Shown one piece after another: positions 27,201-39,660 of a stretch of 64,000 nt of DNA. The position numbers and the translations under genes were made by a program. A model generated the notes under the pieces. The model was not told the DNA's origin. It was given only the letters and a program-made list of their open reading frames with translations, and did not search any database. The stretch is taken from NCBI RefSeq assembly GCF_910596095.1, contig NC_056554.1:4030001-4094000 (forward strand), written 5' to 3'. Position 1 is the first letter of the stretch. Each line of letters opens with the position of its first letter. The stretch is from Thunnus maccoyii (Eukaryota > Chordata > Actinopteri > Scombriformes > Scombridae).

Positions 27201-27628
27201 TAAAGAGGCGGGTAGTTAAGCTGAGGATGAAGGTGCAGGACTCCTCTGTGGATCTCAATGACCCTGCTGTGAAAGCAGACATCCTGAAAAAGGCAAGTCT
27301 CCAAAATCCAGACTGGGTTAGGGGCTGGTGTGTCTCAAACAAGTCTAGAATACTTGTTTACATGCTTATTCTGCTTGATGTGTTTTGCCACTAGGAAGTT
27401 TGATAATATCTAAAAACCAGTGGGGGGTTTTAGACACAACAACAACACAATAGGGGGGATGAATGTTTCAAAATGGCTTCCATTTGTGTTTCCCAGTTCC
27501 AGGACAGACTGAAGGAGCAAGGAGTGAGTGGAGTCACCCTGAAGTGGAGAGAACAGCCTGATGGGAAAGTCTTCCACAAGGAGGGAAAAGAGGAGAAGAA
27601 GAAAAAAAGAAAGAACACTGAGCTCTGA
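24269..27628 (+). CDS. Secreted protein with two C-type lectin domains, lectin 2 (five exons, 330 aa)
   Basis: Exons 24269-24308, 26216-26590, 26693-27040, 27195-27292 and 27497-27628 give an open frame with the same phases as lectin 1. Signal peptide 1-20, CTLD1 about 21-138, CTLD2 about 140-253, C-terminal module 255-330 ending KKKKRKNTEL. In CTLD1 the cysteine expected in the DELCV position is glycine (GGT at 26512-26514), so one of the two conserved disulphides of the fold cannot form, although its usual partner cysteines remain. The loop before it differs greatly from lectins 1 and 3. QPS replaces the sugar-specificity triplet and WND is absent. The GC donor of intron 4 is kept. No transmembrane segment, so a soluble lectin is inferred. 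Confidence 0.85.
24950..25660 (+). other. Promoter- and LTR-like segment in lectin 2 intron 1
   Basis: Copy of the segment at 10240-10960: TATAAAA at 25177-25183, AATAAA at 25590-25595. Ends not defined. Confidence 0.3.
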
Positions 27629-27805
27629 AATGAAAACCCAGCTTTTCTTATCTGTAATCCATGTTGAATGTTGATTCTCTATCTGCTAACAATACACTAT
27701 CATCAGCTTAACCGTAACCTTGACTACGTCCTGTATAGAAGAGTTTTATCCTTCCTCATCAATATTACTGTGTGAAGTGTTTCAATCAAAGTCACTTTTC
27801 TTCCA

Positions 27806-27811
27806 AATAAA
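27806..27811 (+). terminator. Polyadenylation signal of lectin 2
   Basis: AATAAA about 180 bases after the stop, in the same conserved context as lectins 1 and 3. Confidence 0.7.
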
Positions 27812-28416
27812 ACATATGAGATGAGTCTTTGGCTTCAAGTTTACAGTGTGTGAACCAACCTGATAAAAGCAACAGACACACAGTTATGGCAGTGATTTAT
27901 TGCAGAATAATAAAGTAATCTAGGTGATAATGGGAGCACTGGTAGTCTGCAAAGGCTTTCCATCCAAACTGTTGAAATCTGTAGACTTCTGTTGCTGCAC
28001 TCAAACAAAAACACTTTAGCAAAAGGCAAGAGAACTAAGAAAAGACACAACTGACAAATGTATCAAAAAGTGTGAGTATCTTATATAGATAATATGATAT
28101 AGGCTGATAATATAGGCTGACACAGCAAAATCTATCCACTTCACATTCCCTCCATGACAGCCAGTGGAGGAAGAAGTTTTTACATCCTTTACTTCAAAGC
28201 AGCAATACTACAATATAACATAAGTATGATGAGTAAAACGTAGTAGAAGTATAACAAGTGAAAATAGTGGTTGTGCAGTGACGTTAATATGACATTATTA
28301 GATTATTAATACTGATGCATCAGTGTGTGAACAACATTTTATTGTTGTAGCTGGTTAAGGTGGAGCTAGTTTGAACTGCTTTATATACAGCAAACTTAAC
28401 TGTAGGTAGTTAAGTC
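27812..28416. other. 3' flank of lectin 2
   Basis: No gene seen; holds the 265-base segment shared only with unit 3 (27878-28132). Confidence 0.5.
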
Positions 28417-28740
28417 CAGTGGTTCCAGACCTAGGGGTTGGGCCCCTCCAAAGGGTCCCAAGATAAATCTGAGGGGTCGTGAGATGATTGATGGGAGAGG
28501 AAAGAGGTTAAAAGAAAAATGAAACACTGGTTTAATCTTTAATGTGTTGTATTTCATATCATGAGTGTTTTTATGTTAAATAAAATATTCTGTAAAGTAA
28601 CTAGTGACTATAGGTGTTAAATAAATGTATAATATTTCCTCAAATATTGTGGAGTATAAGTGGCTAAAAATGGAAATATTCAAGTAAAGTACAAGTACCT
28701 CAAAATTGTACTGAAGTACAATATTTGATTAAATGTAGTT
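28417..28740. repeat. MITE-like dispersed repeat (hAT-type start), unit 2
   Basis: Copy of 14339-14660, starting CAGTGGTTCC. Confidence 0.45.
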
Positions 28741-29526
28741 AGTTTGTTGTCAGATGATGACAGGAACATGTCATGTGACTGAGCACCTCTGTTATTTTAC
28801 ACACCATTGAACAAACTATGTGCTCCTACAAACATGGTTGTGAACGTCACACCAAACCTCTGTAAATATGTCAGGTCTAAATAATTACACACAACTAAAG
28901 AATATACAGATACATAGTGGGATTATAGTGAATTATCAATGACTACATGAGCACATACTGTGTTTCATTTTGCATACATGCTGAGCTCTCCACGTATCTG
29001 TGTGTGAGAATTAAAATGCAACACTGCACTCTTGTGTTTGCATGTGTGTATTGTTGGCTTCAAAGTGAGAGTCTGGTAAATGTGGGAACAAAGTGAGAGA
29101 CAGACATGTAAAACAAGAGGGGAGGATGTGATTTGTTGTTGTAGTTTTACTGAACTACAGCTGATTGAATGTTACCCTTTAGAAATAATCTTACTACCAT
29201 AGGATCATTAAAATGGTTTGCTTGAGAAAACATCTGAAATATCTTCATTTCAGAGGAGTCATTGAACCTCTCCTGTATTTCTCTCTTTGTTGGTAATGAT
29301 TTACTGAGTCCTATTGCATTTCTACATGAGATGCTTGAGAGAATTTGAGGAAGAGAAATAAAACATGTATTGAGTTCAGTAAAGTGACTTATTTGGATGT
29401 AGTTTGGTTAAACTAAGAACCTGGAGTTTTGTATTGATTTGCAGCCTTGAAACATTTAGATGGGAGCTGTGTTTAGTGGCCTTTTGTTTGACACAAATGA
29501 TAATGATGTAATAATAAATTACTCAC
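28741..29526. other. Unit 2 tail, no gene seen
   Basis: Same AT-rich sequence as 14661-15464. Confidence 0.4.
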
Positions 29527-29649
29527 CTTTACCTGGTCTCCTGGAGAGTGGATGCCATCCTTCGGTGATGAAACCTTCCGGGACCATGAACCTGGGAAGA
29601 ATCATCACCCATTTACCGTGTGTGAGCCTGGCTATGTGCTCCTGTGTGT
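29527..29649 (-). other. Exon-like segment, minus strand, open in unit 2
   Basis: The 123-base counterpart of 15465-15587; the frame is open and the interrupted codon is TGG here. The donor GTGAGT is kept, but the neighbouring upstream donor has become GTGAAT. Function unknown. Confidence 0.3.
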
Positions 29650-30291
29650 CTGGCACAGTTAGAATGTAAGGTTGATAACAGAGATGGGGGGAGAAATTAT
29701 TCACCTTATGCAACATTTCTGGAGAAGAAACTCAGGCACAGTGCAGATGAGTAGAGGAGAGAACACCTGCTGCCAAGCAGGCTGCCTGCGTGACGTTATG
29801 TCATAGAAAGATGTAAGATGAGAGGCCAGAGAAGAACGAGCAACAGACATTGTTTTCCCCTTTATTCATCTCACCTGAGTTGGGGAGACAGAAGCAACCC
29901 CCTCCTCAGTGTGGTGCCTCTAACTCCTGGAACACACAGCCTACCTTTACCTGAACAGTGTGTGTGCATCACTGAACTGCTGCGTCTCACACACCTGCAG
30001 TGTCCACACAGACAGTGTTGCTGCTGCAGTGCTGCTACTGCCAGTCCTATATTTCTACATAGAGTTTGACTTTGATAATGGACGTTAATAACAGAATGTT
30101 TCATATCATTTCATTTATATTTAGTTTAGACAGTCAAAGGTTAAGAATCGTGTGCTCATTTGTGAAAAAGAAATAAATGTGAAAGCTTTGTTTCTGACGG
30201 GCATGGTGGGGTCAAGTTGGGGCTACTTCTGTGTCAGACACATACACACCTCATGATGGGTGAGGGAGGGACGGGGTGCGTCCTCTGACAG
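29650..30291. other. Unit 2 tail, counterpart of 15588-16229
   Basis: GC-richer patch with short ORFs on both strands; no supported gene. Confidence 0.35.
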
Positions 30292-30879
30292 TCAGCTTCC
30301 TCCCCAGGGCCTGGAGGCAGCTAAGGAAGGGGAAACCACAGCCCCTTGATGCCCCAGCCAGTTGATGGTGGAGTGATGCTGCTTCCACTTGCAGATAATG
30401 GCCCCAGTGGTGCTTATGGGAACATTTAAGAGTTGAGGAATCAGTCGGTAACCTGTACCCTTCCTATGTTGCTCAACAGTCTTGTTGCAAAGGTTTTGGG
30501 AGAGCTCTTTGCCTCTAATCATCATGAGATGCTTCTTCATGACAGCTTGGTAACAAATAATGTGGTCACAGATGTCAAACCCTTTTTAAAAGAGTGGAAG
30601 TGCTAATAGCCACATGCACTAACCAGCTGATTCTAAATAGCACAGGTAAGAGGACTAATTAGTGGTTCAGTGTTTGTTCATACAGCGTGTTCAATACTTT
30701 AGGTCATTCAAATTTAATGCACATGACTTTTTTATTGATTGGAATGTTATGATTTCTTTAGCTGTTTTGCCTTATTGAGTTAATATCAATGTCTGATCTT
30801 AATTTCATATGAATATCTGCACTGGAAATATGTTTCCTGAAAAAAATGTTGACGTGTTGAATACTTATTTCCCCCACTG
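30292..30879 (-). mobile_element. Tc1-like transposon fragment, transposase N-terminus, unit 2
   Basis: The 82-codon ORF is identical to unit 1 in every residue I compared, and the same CCCCCACTG-TA end is present. The catalytic half is missing. Confidence 0.7.
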
Positions 30880-32238
30880 TACATTTCTGTTTTTCGTGTT
30901 AATTATTATACACATATGATTAAAGGAAGACGACGCACCTGAAATAGTTATATTTGTTCTGACTTATTACATGAGTTTGCCTAATTTGCATAATTTCATG
31001 ATAAAAATAAAGGTTATAATACAGAAATATATTGTATGTAGGTCTATAATAATAAGTTTCATTGTGATAGAAGAACAAGATTTATTTTTGTCTTTATTCA
31101 ACTGTGGTGCCTTAGAACACATCCACCCTCACCCACGTTTAGGTTATTAAGAAATTTCACATAGGCTTGGCTATGTTGCAAATTGGGCCTACTGGTACAG
31201 AAAAAATAGATATTGTGATCCGTTGTGGAGAGAGTGAGGTAACCTGTTTTACATTTACATTGTTACACTATAATACCAACTGTACCAACAAATTATATAC
31301 ATTTATTTTAGTCTAAAATACAAAATGTGTAATATTTCACTCATGACTGTATATCTGAGCAGGCTGTAAGTTATATACTGTACATAAACAACTACTATAC
31401 AGTATGTACTGTACATAAAGTAACGTCATTTTACCATTTACCGTTACCTATGTTTGACACAAAATACGAGTAGACTACATTAGGAGTTAAAAGAAAAGAT
31501 CAAGCAAACACCAAGTTACTTAAATGATAAATTAAATAACACAAATAATGACTTCATTTAACATTAGGGAACTCCCAGCTGTCGTTATACAACAGCTGGC
31601 CCGCCAAAATCCAAAGTATTAAACACAGCAAACAGCTGCACAACTTCCAGCCTCACTAGAGGACATTAATTAGATCAGAGTGGATGTGTTGGACAAATCT
31701 CACAATTAATTAACATTTAATCACAATTGTTGGATATGGAAATATACACAAGGAATGACTATATACAGGTGAAAACATTTCTGTGGTATGTGTGACCTGC
31801 CCAACTGGAGGGTAAGGCACTGCTAATCCCACCTTAACCTGGGCTTCCCCCAAGACCACCTACTCTATACAGGTCAACACACAGATAAGTGTAAAGAAAT
31901 TAAACAGAGACGTGGCTTCGAGAACAATTGTATCAAATTCATTTATTTAAATTTATTTAAAAAGATCAGTTTAAAAAAACAGTAATGTTGTAATACAACC
32001 AGAGACCAATTTATTGATATAATAAAGATAATATCTGCCAAGTAGGTATTTAAGAGTTGAAAATACCTCACACACCCTCACGATCATGCTGTTTCTGAGC
32101 GAATAATAAAAAAATATATATATTCAAATTACTCCTAAAAACAAAAACATATGATTAACAAGCCAGGCTGACTGGTACGAGATAGCCTCTTCCTCCCACG
32201 ACTACATCACCATGTGTTTGCACAGCACTGCCACCACT

Positions 32239-32299
<61 letters not shown>

Positions 32300-33251
32300 G
32301 CAAACTAACACCCCTAGGTGCCGTGTAATACTTGTCTGCATGCAGGTGCACAACAAACCATACGGCTAGAGCCCCCACACAGTACAGCCCGGATACCTAA
32401 AGCTAAAATAAAGGAGCGCAGAGACAGCATTAATACACCTAACGAGATCCTTCAGGTGCAGTGGACTCGTCTCACAACACAAATCAACCAATACTACAAT
32501 CAGTCAAAAATATGCTGAACCAAAAGAGGCAAAAGCAACGCTACATACAACTAAACAAAAGAAAGAAAAAAATAAAAACAACAAAAACTATAGGCAAAAC
32601 AGTAGCAAACTATCCTAAAAGAAAAGAAAAAGGAAAATTTAAAAAAAACAAAAAACAATCCCAAATATCCAACCGTGGCCTTCAATATGATATGTTTAAT
32701 TATCTCATCCTACCTTTACCATAATAACCCCGGCCAATTATGGCACAGCTCAAATGCTCTTCCGCTCTGGACCCCTAAATCACAAAGAACTCATCATTTT
32801 TGATACGACTCAATACAACACTACACAGGAAACAACAACTATTAGTGCCTACCTCTACAGGTGAAATCTACTGTGTCCCACGGATCTGGATGTTCAAAAG
32901 CTGGGGTTGCCTGCACCTGGTATTTACAATTGTTGCCATTAGTACCATGAAGAAAACCTGGCAGGTTGACTTTCAACTACTATACATACCTCGAACAGGA
33001 AGACCAAACTCCCTGTCTGCCAGCTGACCACCGTGTAGGAGGACTATAGCACTCTGCCGTACGCTACGGGAAAACACGTCTCTGTGTGTGTGTATTCAAT
33101 GAGTATTTATAATGTGATTTGATTGCGCTGTCGGCGTTTCCCTTGTATGGAAAGTGACATACTAACATAAAGAGGAAGTGACATAGGTGGCCGTGACCAG
33201 CCAGGTAAAAGTGGCACAATTACACGTCTATCTGCTTGTTATTTTCTTTTA
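30880..33251. other. Unit 2 tail, AT-rich, with (CA)n
   Basis: Counterpart of 16820-19173. A (CA)n tract at about 32241-32300 is longer than in unit 1. No supported gene. Confidence 0.4.
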
Positions 33252-33893
33252 ATAAACAGGCAAAATACAAAGTGTAAATTAAATAAGAGGCAAAGATTTG
33301 GAGAGGCAGCAATAAAAGCAATGCCATAAAGACAATAATAACGCAAGAGTACTATGTTTTTATTACACTGGTGACTTATGACCTCTCATATCAGCGTCAT
33401 CACAGTTGAATGGGTACGCTTCATTCACATCAGATCACAGCAGGGGGCGACGGAGTGTTTTCTATAAAGAAATGGACAAGGCTCTCCGCCCGCCCACCCT
33501 ACAGGTGTGCGCTGGTGAGATGAGGAAACACATCCGATCTGCTCCCTGCTGAACTACTTTACAGCAAACATATGGTGAGTAATAATCTGAATGTATTTAA
33601 GCGGTAATGTTACCCTGCAGTTCTTCCCAAAGTTCCAGATTATTGCTCAGGAGGTCGTACATACTCATGTATGTAATAATAGAACAGGTACCTGGTAGTT
33701 AAACAATGACTACAGTGTAATTTGTAAATTCCTAAATTTTTACCCCCTTATTCCATAACGTCACATCTTGTTCCCCTGTACCTACATATATGTATTGGTA
33801 CGTACTGTACTGGTACACTGTTAGTACAAAAGATTACACCATAACTACAGAGTAATTACACTGTGCGTTGCAGGCTGTATTGTAAAGCGTTAC
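33252..33893. mobile_element. Internally deleted copy of the long-inverted-repeat element, unit 2
   Basis: Counterpart of 19174-19794, ending GTAAAGCGTTACC. It keeps a short stretch (GTACTGGTACACTGTTAG) that unit 1 has lost and that the right arm at 55606-56028 has in similar form. Confidence 0.5.
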
Positions 33894-34834
33894 CAAAATA
33901 AAATGTAATCTTTGTTGGCTATATGTCCACTAACAGGGCCTCACACAGCTTAATTAAAACATACTATAGTTATTTAACAAACTTACTCTTCCTACTAGCT
34001 ATCATACATTGTAACTACTCGTGTTAATTCTTTGCTTATCAAAGTAATCCTTCATACATATCACATTCCTACTGAGTCATGTAGAGTTTAAAGGCAATTT
34101 AATAGATATCACAATAAAAAAAACATACATCATACATCAGCTTCAACCTCACTGAAAGTTGTCCACTGGATGGCACTGTGGTTCTATTACTATGTAACAA
34201 TTTGACAGGCATTACTTTGTGACCAATAATATATAGATTACAAGATGATTTTATACTTAAGAAACATTGAATCAAACTTCTGGTTTTAAGGAACACAGAA
34301 ATTCAACTAAGGCTTAACTGAATTTACGACAGGTCTGGACTATCTTTATTGGAAGTCTTACCAGGGTGAAAGCATCAGGGGAGGAATGTGGGTGTGTGTG
34401 TATGTATGAGATTAGAAGGTGAAAAGAGAACATAAAATGTAGGTAGAGTTGTCCAAACTCATCAAACAAATTGATGAGGTTTCACTATGATAAACAGTCT
34501 CTCTGCATTTGTCCAAGGAAAGGGTCCTTTAATCCGGCATCCTCTGAATCTTAGGTTGATAAAGCATGTAGCAGCATTAGTGCCATAAATTCCACTTGGG
34601 ATTGTCCCACACAATTTAGAGAGAGTTTGGGGTGAGGAGATGGTTCTGTGAGGAGTCAAACCGGACACTTTAATGTGAAGGAAGGGTTCTCAGTTTACCT
34701 GAGGGCATTTCCAGACAAAGTTGAATATACATCCATGTCTTTTGAGGTTAGAGGTTATTGTTGATTGAGCTCAGACCTCCTTTGGGCTATTTTTGCAGGA
34801 AAAACAAAGATCAACTGGTTCTCCTACAATTCTG
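33894..34834. other. End of unit 2, no gene seen
   Basis: Nearly identical to 19795-20735. Confidence 0.5.
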
Positions 34835-35132
34835 ACAGGTTTGAGGCTAGAGTAGGCAAGTGTTGAAAATGTTTGTAAAAATAATCTTTTATGCTGATTT
34901 TCTAAAACTATTTTCTACTATTATTTTCTGTATTGTACAACATTATGTGCATATTTGTCTGTAACTTTCGTGGTAGCTCAGCTCTGTGAAGCACATTTAC
35001 ATAGTACATTCCTGGAATGAAATGTATGATATAAATAAAGTTTTGTTTGCTTACTTGATAATATCAAATTCAAATCCATGTAAATGTGGAGCATGCAAAC
35101 TAAGTGTGTGTCTCTGTTTGTTTGTTTTGCAG

Positions 35133-35159
35133 GAATGGGAGCAGAAGAACAGCACATAA
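35133..35159 (+). pseudogene. Orphan last exon of afap1l1-like gene, unit 3
   Basis: Intact TTTTGCAG acceptor and EWEQKNST plus TAA stop, but no penultimate exon in the unit. Probably a passenger of the duplication. Confidence 0.6.
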
Positions 35160-37026
35160 ACCTCTCAACTCCTCACATCAGTCTCATGTTATTTCCTCTT
35201 TTTTTCTTTTCAAGAAATTGTGTTTATATTTATTTAAACTGTTCATACAGTCTGAGAGCGTGTTGAGGACACAAGCATAGCATTCACATGAACCAGAACA
35301 AGTTGCCTGTTTTAGTAAACTGTAAGTACCACAACATACAGAAATAGCAACCTTTTGAAACTTTTATACTATGGAGCATGTTTAGTGCACAAACTTTCTT
35401 CTTCAAGCAACCACCAGTCTCTTTGTTTCCTTTTCACTCAAAATCTGATTCAGTTTGGGTTCAAAAAGGTCAAAACCAAGTATTTATTTGTAAACGTTGA
35501 AAGGAAATACTAGCTTCCCTTTGTTTATTCATGTTGATATATTTAAAGTGTTTTTGTAGAATTTGTTTGGCTCCACACGATCATATTTTCTACATCATGA
35601 CTGGTTGTCATTCATGTGTGTCAGCATCAGCAGACAAAGTGCATTTTTAAGGGTCACAGTAATCACACACCAGCTGAACAACAATGCAGCTCCTCTCAAA
35701 GAGCTATTTATTTCAAGAAGCAGAATTATTCTCAGCATCATCCAAACAACTCTAAAAAACATTATGAATTCATATTTTATGTCTGTGATGTGGGAGGAAT
35801 TTGAAGGTATATTGGTGGGTAATGGTGAATCCCCTGTTTTATTTCCTGTTTTCTTGCTGAATGAATACAATACTGTATTTGTATTGTGGAGAACCTCCGG
35901 ACACTGACCTCTGGTAGCTGTTTCAGGACAGCAGCTGACAGTTGGTAGGCCCCTTCATCCTGGTTTACTGTCCACTGGCTCTGAAACCAGAGCCCCTCAT
36001 CTTCATCAGGGCCTTTTTTAGTTGTGTCCATTACCTGAACTGCCAGTTTTTAATATGGAAAACCATATTTTCTCACTTGTCTCTAGTGTTGTGTAGCCAT
36101 GCAGATACTTTTGGTTGTATTTGTCCAGGTATTGCGATTTCTGCACCAACACAATGAGACTGAATAGAATATTGTTTATGTCACTAACAGCATAATCAAT
36201 AATTACAAATTCAAACGCAACGTGTCTTTCAAGAGACCTGTTTTCTTAAGTACTATTTTTGCAGTAGAAAGTTGTTCCAAACCAAAAGTACCTGCATGGC
36301 TACCACCTGCACCTGCTTACTGAGAAAAAATGAGCCTGATTCCAGGCTAGAGATGTGCTGCCCACATGTCTCATCAATGTCATATTTTTATATTTTTATG
36401 GTGCTTTTTTGATTTAGGCTTTATGCTCCACTGTAGTCAGCATGTTAGCATGAAGACAAGGAGTAGAGGATTTATATCTGCAAGTATTTAGTTCATGTTG
36501 TTTCTCTGTCAGCTTGGTGTGGCTTATAACTGAGCAAGATGTCTGATGTCAGTAAATGTGAACCTGCTGTACATAGCTTGGCTTTGTAGGTGGGGGTGGG
36601 GGGTTGTGGGGGGAATACAGACTCATGCATCAGTGTTTGTTTTTGCACCTTATTCATTTTCTACTCTGTTTTATATCTCAGACAGTCTCTGCCTTGGTGA
36701 CAGACATGCTTGTACATAAATGAATAAACCTGACAAACAGCTCACTGCTGACTGTGATGAAATGCAACATTTCTATTTCTCTGAGCGTTTTAAGGTCGTC
36801 TCCATGTTAAAGGATGTGGTTCGAGTTAAGAAAAAGCTCAAGTTGAGGTTGTACTTAAAGGGCTTGTAAAAAAGGAAGTTTGAACGTTCACTTTTCCATG
36901 ACAGCTGGGCAAACTCCATCTGCTGTACAGAGAACTACTCTCCTGAGACTGAAAGTGTGATCACTGTTATTAGTTTTTGGAGCTGTTCCTCAACAAGCTG
37001 CCCTAAACTCATCATGAGGAAGAAAC
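35160..37026. other. Unit 3 region downstream of the orphan exon
   Basis: Matches 5424-7277, plus a 21-base insertion near 35741-35763. No supported gene. Confidence 0.4.
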
Positions 37027-37347
37027 ATGTCACACAGTGCAGCCATGTGGCTCATTAACGTGTTTTTAATAGTTTTTGGACAACGGAGGTCTACGGCACA
37101 GAGAAATAAGATATATCAGACTTTGGATACAAACACAATACTTGTAAGTAGGATGAGTTCATTGCTGTTCAAAGATATTACTGTTAGCGGCTGGGTCAGT
37201 AAAATCAGTCCTTGGGGAAACTTCCACTCCCAACATAAAGCTCTGCAAATGAATATCAACTGTAACAATGAGGAAATGAAACAGCATGTCCGACAACTCC
37301 TTCAGGCTCTGCAGGAGGGAGGAGACAGACAGAAACTCAGGGTTTGA
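37027..37347 (+). CDS. ORF of unknown function, 106 codons, unit 3 copy
   Basis: Starts MSHSAAMWLINVFLIVFG. It differs from the unit 1 copy at a handful of residues while staying open; the hydrophobic N-terminus is kept. No domain recognised and no transcript evidence; a chance ORF is at least as likely. Confidence 0.2.
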   Translation: MSHSAAMWLINVFLIVFGQRRSTAQRNKIYQTLDTNTILVSRMSSLLFKDITVSGWVSKISPWGNFHSQHKALQMNINCNNEEMKQHVRQLLQALQEGGDRQKLRV

Positions 37348-37811
37348 AGAAAAGCTGCCAGTGAGCAGGTTAGTTCACAGAGTCAGTTACCACAGTGACT
37401 GACCTTCAGTTAAAGTCATATCACGTGTTTTCACTAAACCCACGATCTGGAACAGACCCCAGGCTAAAGAGAAGCCCCCTTACTGATGGGTGTAGTCAAA
37501 AGTTTGCTCTGTTGCACCTGTAACCACACCCAACAGCAATGTCATGATGTACTTACCACACCCCAAAGTACACTTCTCTACATCACAGCAGCAAGGTGAG
37601 AAGTTTAACCACTGAAGGTCAGTGAAAAGATTTTCAGCTGCTGTTAAATTGCTAATTTAATAATGTGGGAGCTCACATGCAGTATATATATGCCCAATAT
37701 GTATGAACATGCCACAACCTGAGGGACAGTGAATGACCTACACACACACACACGCACAGATACATGCATAAGATATACTATATATAATTAATATATATCA
37801 ATCTTAATGTT
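37348..37811. other. Unit 3 sequence before the Tc1 fragment
   Basis: As 7599-8117, with a short (CA)n tract near 37740-37758. Nothing recognised. Confidence 0.4.
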
Positions 37812-38297
37812 GGAGAAGTACCACTCCATTCTTCAGAGACATGCTGTACCCTCTGGTTTGCATCTTTGTGGAGAAGGATTCATACTGCAGCAGGATAATG
37901 ACCCCAAACACACCTCAAAGCTTTGCAAGAACTACTGAAGACCAAAGAAGACCAAGGAGTCCTGACTGTCATGGACTTTCCTCCACAGTCACCTGACCTC
38001 AACCCCATTGAACATTTATGGGGGACTTGAAGACTGAACATTCTGTGACATCACAAGAAGCTCTTTGGAACATTGTCAAATCATAACGAGGCTCATCCGG
38101 TTTTGAACAGACTTGTGGAGTCCATGCCAGCTGGAGTGCATGATGTCATTAAAGTAAAAGGAGGAAATACTAAGATATTCTGAAATTTATGTACATTTTT
38201 CAAATCACTTGTAATGAAAGAAATAGTTTTACATTCAGAACAAATGCAAAATAGAAGTATCTTGACTAGAGGTCTCAGACTTTGGATCCCACTGTAC
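37812..38297 (+). mobile_element. Tc1-like transposon fragment with right inverted-repeat end, unit 3
   Basis: QQDNDPKHTS and PPQSPDLNPIEH are readable but split by a one-base deletion near 37936. The right end GGTCTCAGACTTTGGATCCCACTGTA (38272-38297) is complete here, unlike in unit 1. The N-terminal half is absent. Confidence 0.8.
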
Positions 38298-39660
38298 ATG
38301 TACATCCTTTTTTTTATTTTCTGGAGTCTCGTCCTGTGTGGAATCTTAGGAAGCACTTGTGTTTGTTGGTAAACCAGAGATGATCATCACACTTTCTGCA
38401 CTTTGCATAAGAAATACAATATATTTGTATGCATCTATTCAACCCTTTAGACATAAAATGTACTTGTGTCTGTTATTGCTAGTGAGTAGTAGATAGCAAA
38501 AACATGAACCAGATCATCATTTTACACAATAATACATCACCATCATTCAGAATGTCTTAACATTTACACTAACTGCACTAATTATGTCTCGAGGCAAAAA
38601 TCACATTTTAGAAAAAATAAAACATGTCTTTAAAACATCAGTTCAGTTTTTTAGAGATTAAAGCACATGCTTGTATCTTTTTAAAGGTTTTCTTGATTTC
38701 AAGGTGTTATATAGTCAAATATATCTGACCCTTTTCTAGCACTGTGCCACATGTGGCTCCACTTCCTGAAAATGTGTCCCACCCCAAAAATGCAACATTA
38801 TACCCACTTCAACTCCTCATCTGATTTGATAGAAACTTCTGATCAAGGTTAACAATGTGTGAAAATTACAATATGTATAAGTGAGAGGCTCAGAAGACTT
38901 CCTGCTGCCTGAAGGCAACAATATGTAGTAGAGTAGTGGTAGACAAATAGCAGCCATGAGCCAAATCTGGTTGAACTGTCTTCTATTAAACCTGTGAACT
39001 GATATTACTCAATTTATTTATATATGTATGTGTGTATTTTCATCTGATGTATATACACATTGGAATCAGTGGAATTTTAATTAGAGGTGTTAACCACATT
39101 TAAACATTTCAAACATCCAGCCCAGCCTCTCTGTGAACAGGTATCATTGGAACTACTTTCTACTGAAGAAATAGTCCCAATGAAAACTGATCACAGTGAA
39201 TTCTGTTTGGAGTAATGAAGACTCCAGAGGGAGATGTTGCTGCTGAATTATCTGAATGTAACTTTTTCAACACTGTGAGCACCAAAAAACAAACAAACAA
39301 AAAATTCCATTCACCTCTACTGTATAGAAGACAAATACAACTGAAACTCTGCACACTAGATGCGACCGGAGGTAAGTGAGAAATAAAATATATATATTTT
39401 GTAGTTGAGATGAATTGATCCCTTCAAATCAACACCTTTGCACACGACCAAAGTGTACTTTACAATGTGTTGGAGATAAACATTTACATACTTTACAATA
39501 CTTTTTGCATACAGAATGCAGCAGAATTGTGACTTTTGCCCCTAACAGAGAAGAGAAGCTGGTGTTGTATTTGACTAGATTTGCCTAAGAACAGCTAATA
39601 TAGAGGTAGAGTTTCCTTTTAATGGTGAACATCGACACACAGAGACCTCAGAGCAGCATC
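38298..39660. other. Upstream region of lectin 3
   Basis: Longer than in unit 1: segments at about 38298-38430 and 38570-38875 are missing from unit 1. No gene seen; the last 130 bases before the ATG are conserved among lectins. Confidence 0.45.

Larger units (their letters stand above)
20736..34834. repeat. Tandem segmental duplication, unit 2
   Basis: About 14.1 kb, same order as unit 1. Specific events: loss of about 810 bases after the Tc1 fragment (junction near 23858), a shortened CA tract, a 7-base deletion breaking the 106-codon ORF, and a changed stop in the afap1l1-like last exon. It shares with unit 3 the segments at 25785-26170 and 27878-28132 that unit 1 lacks. Confidence 0.85.
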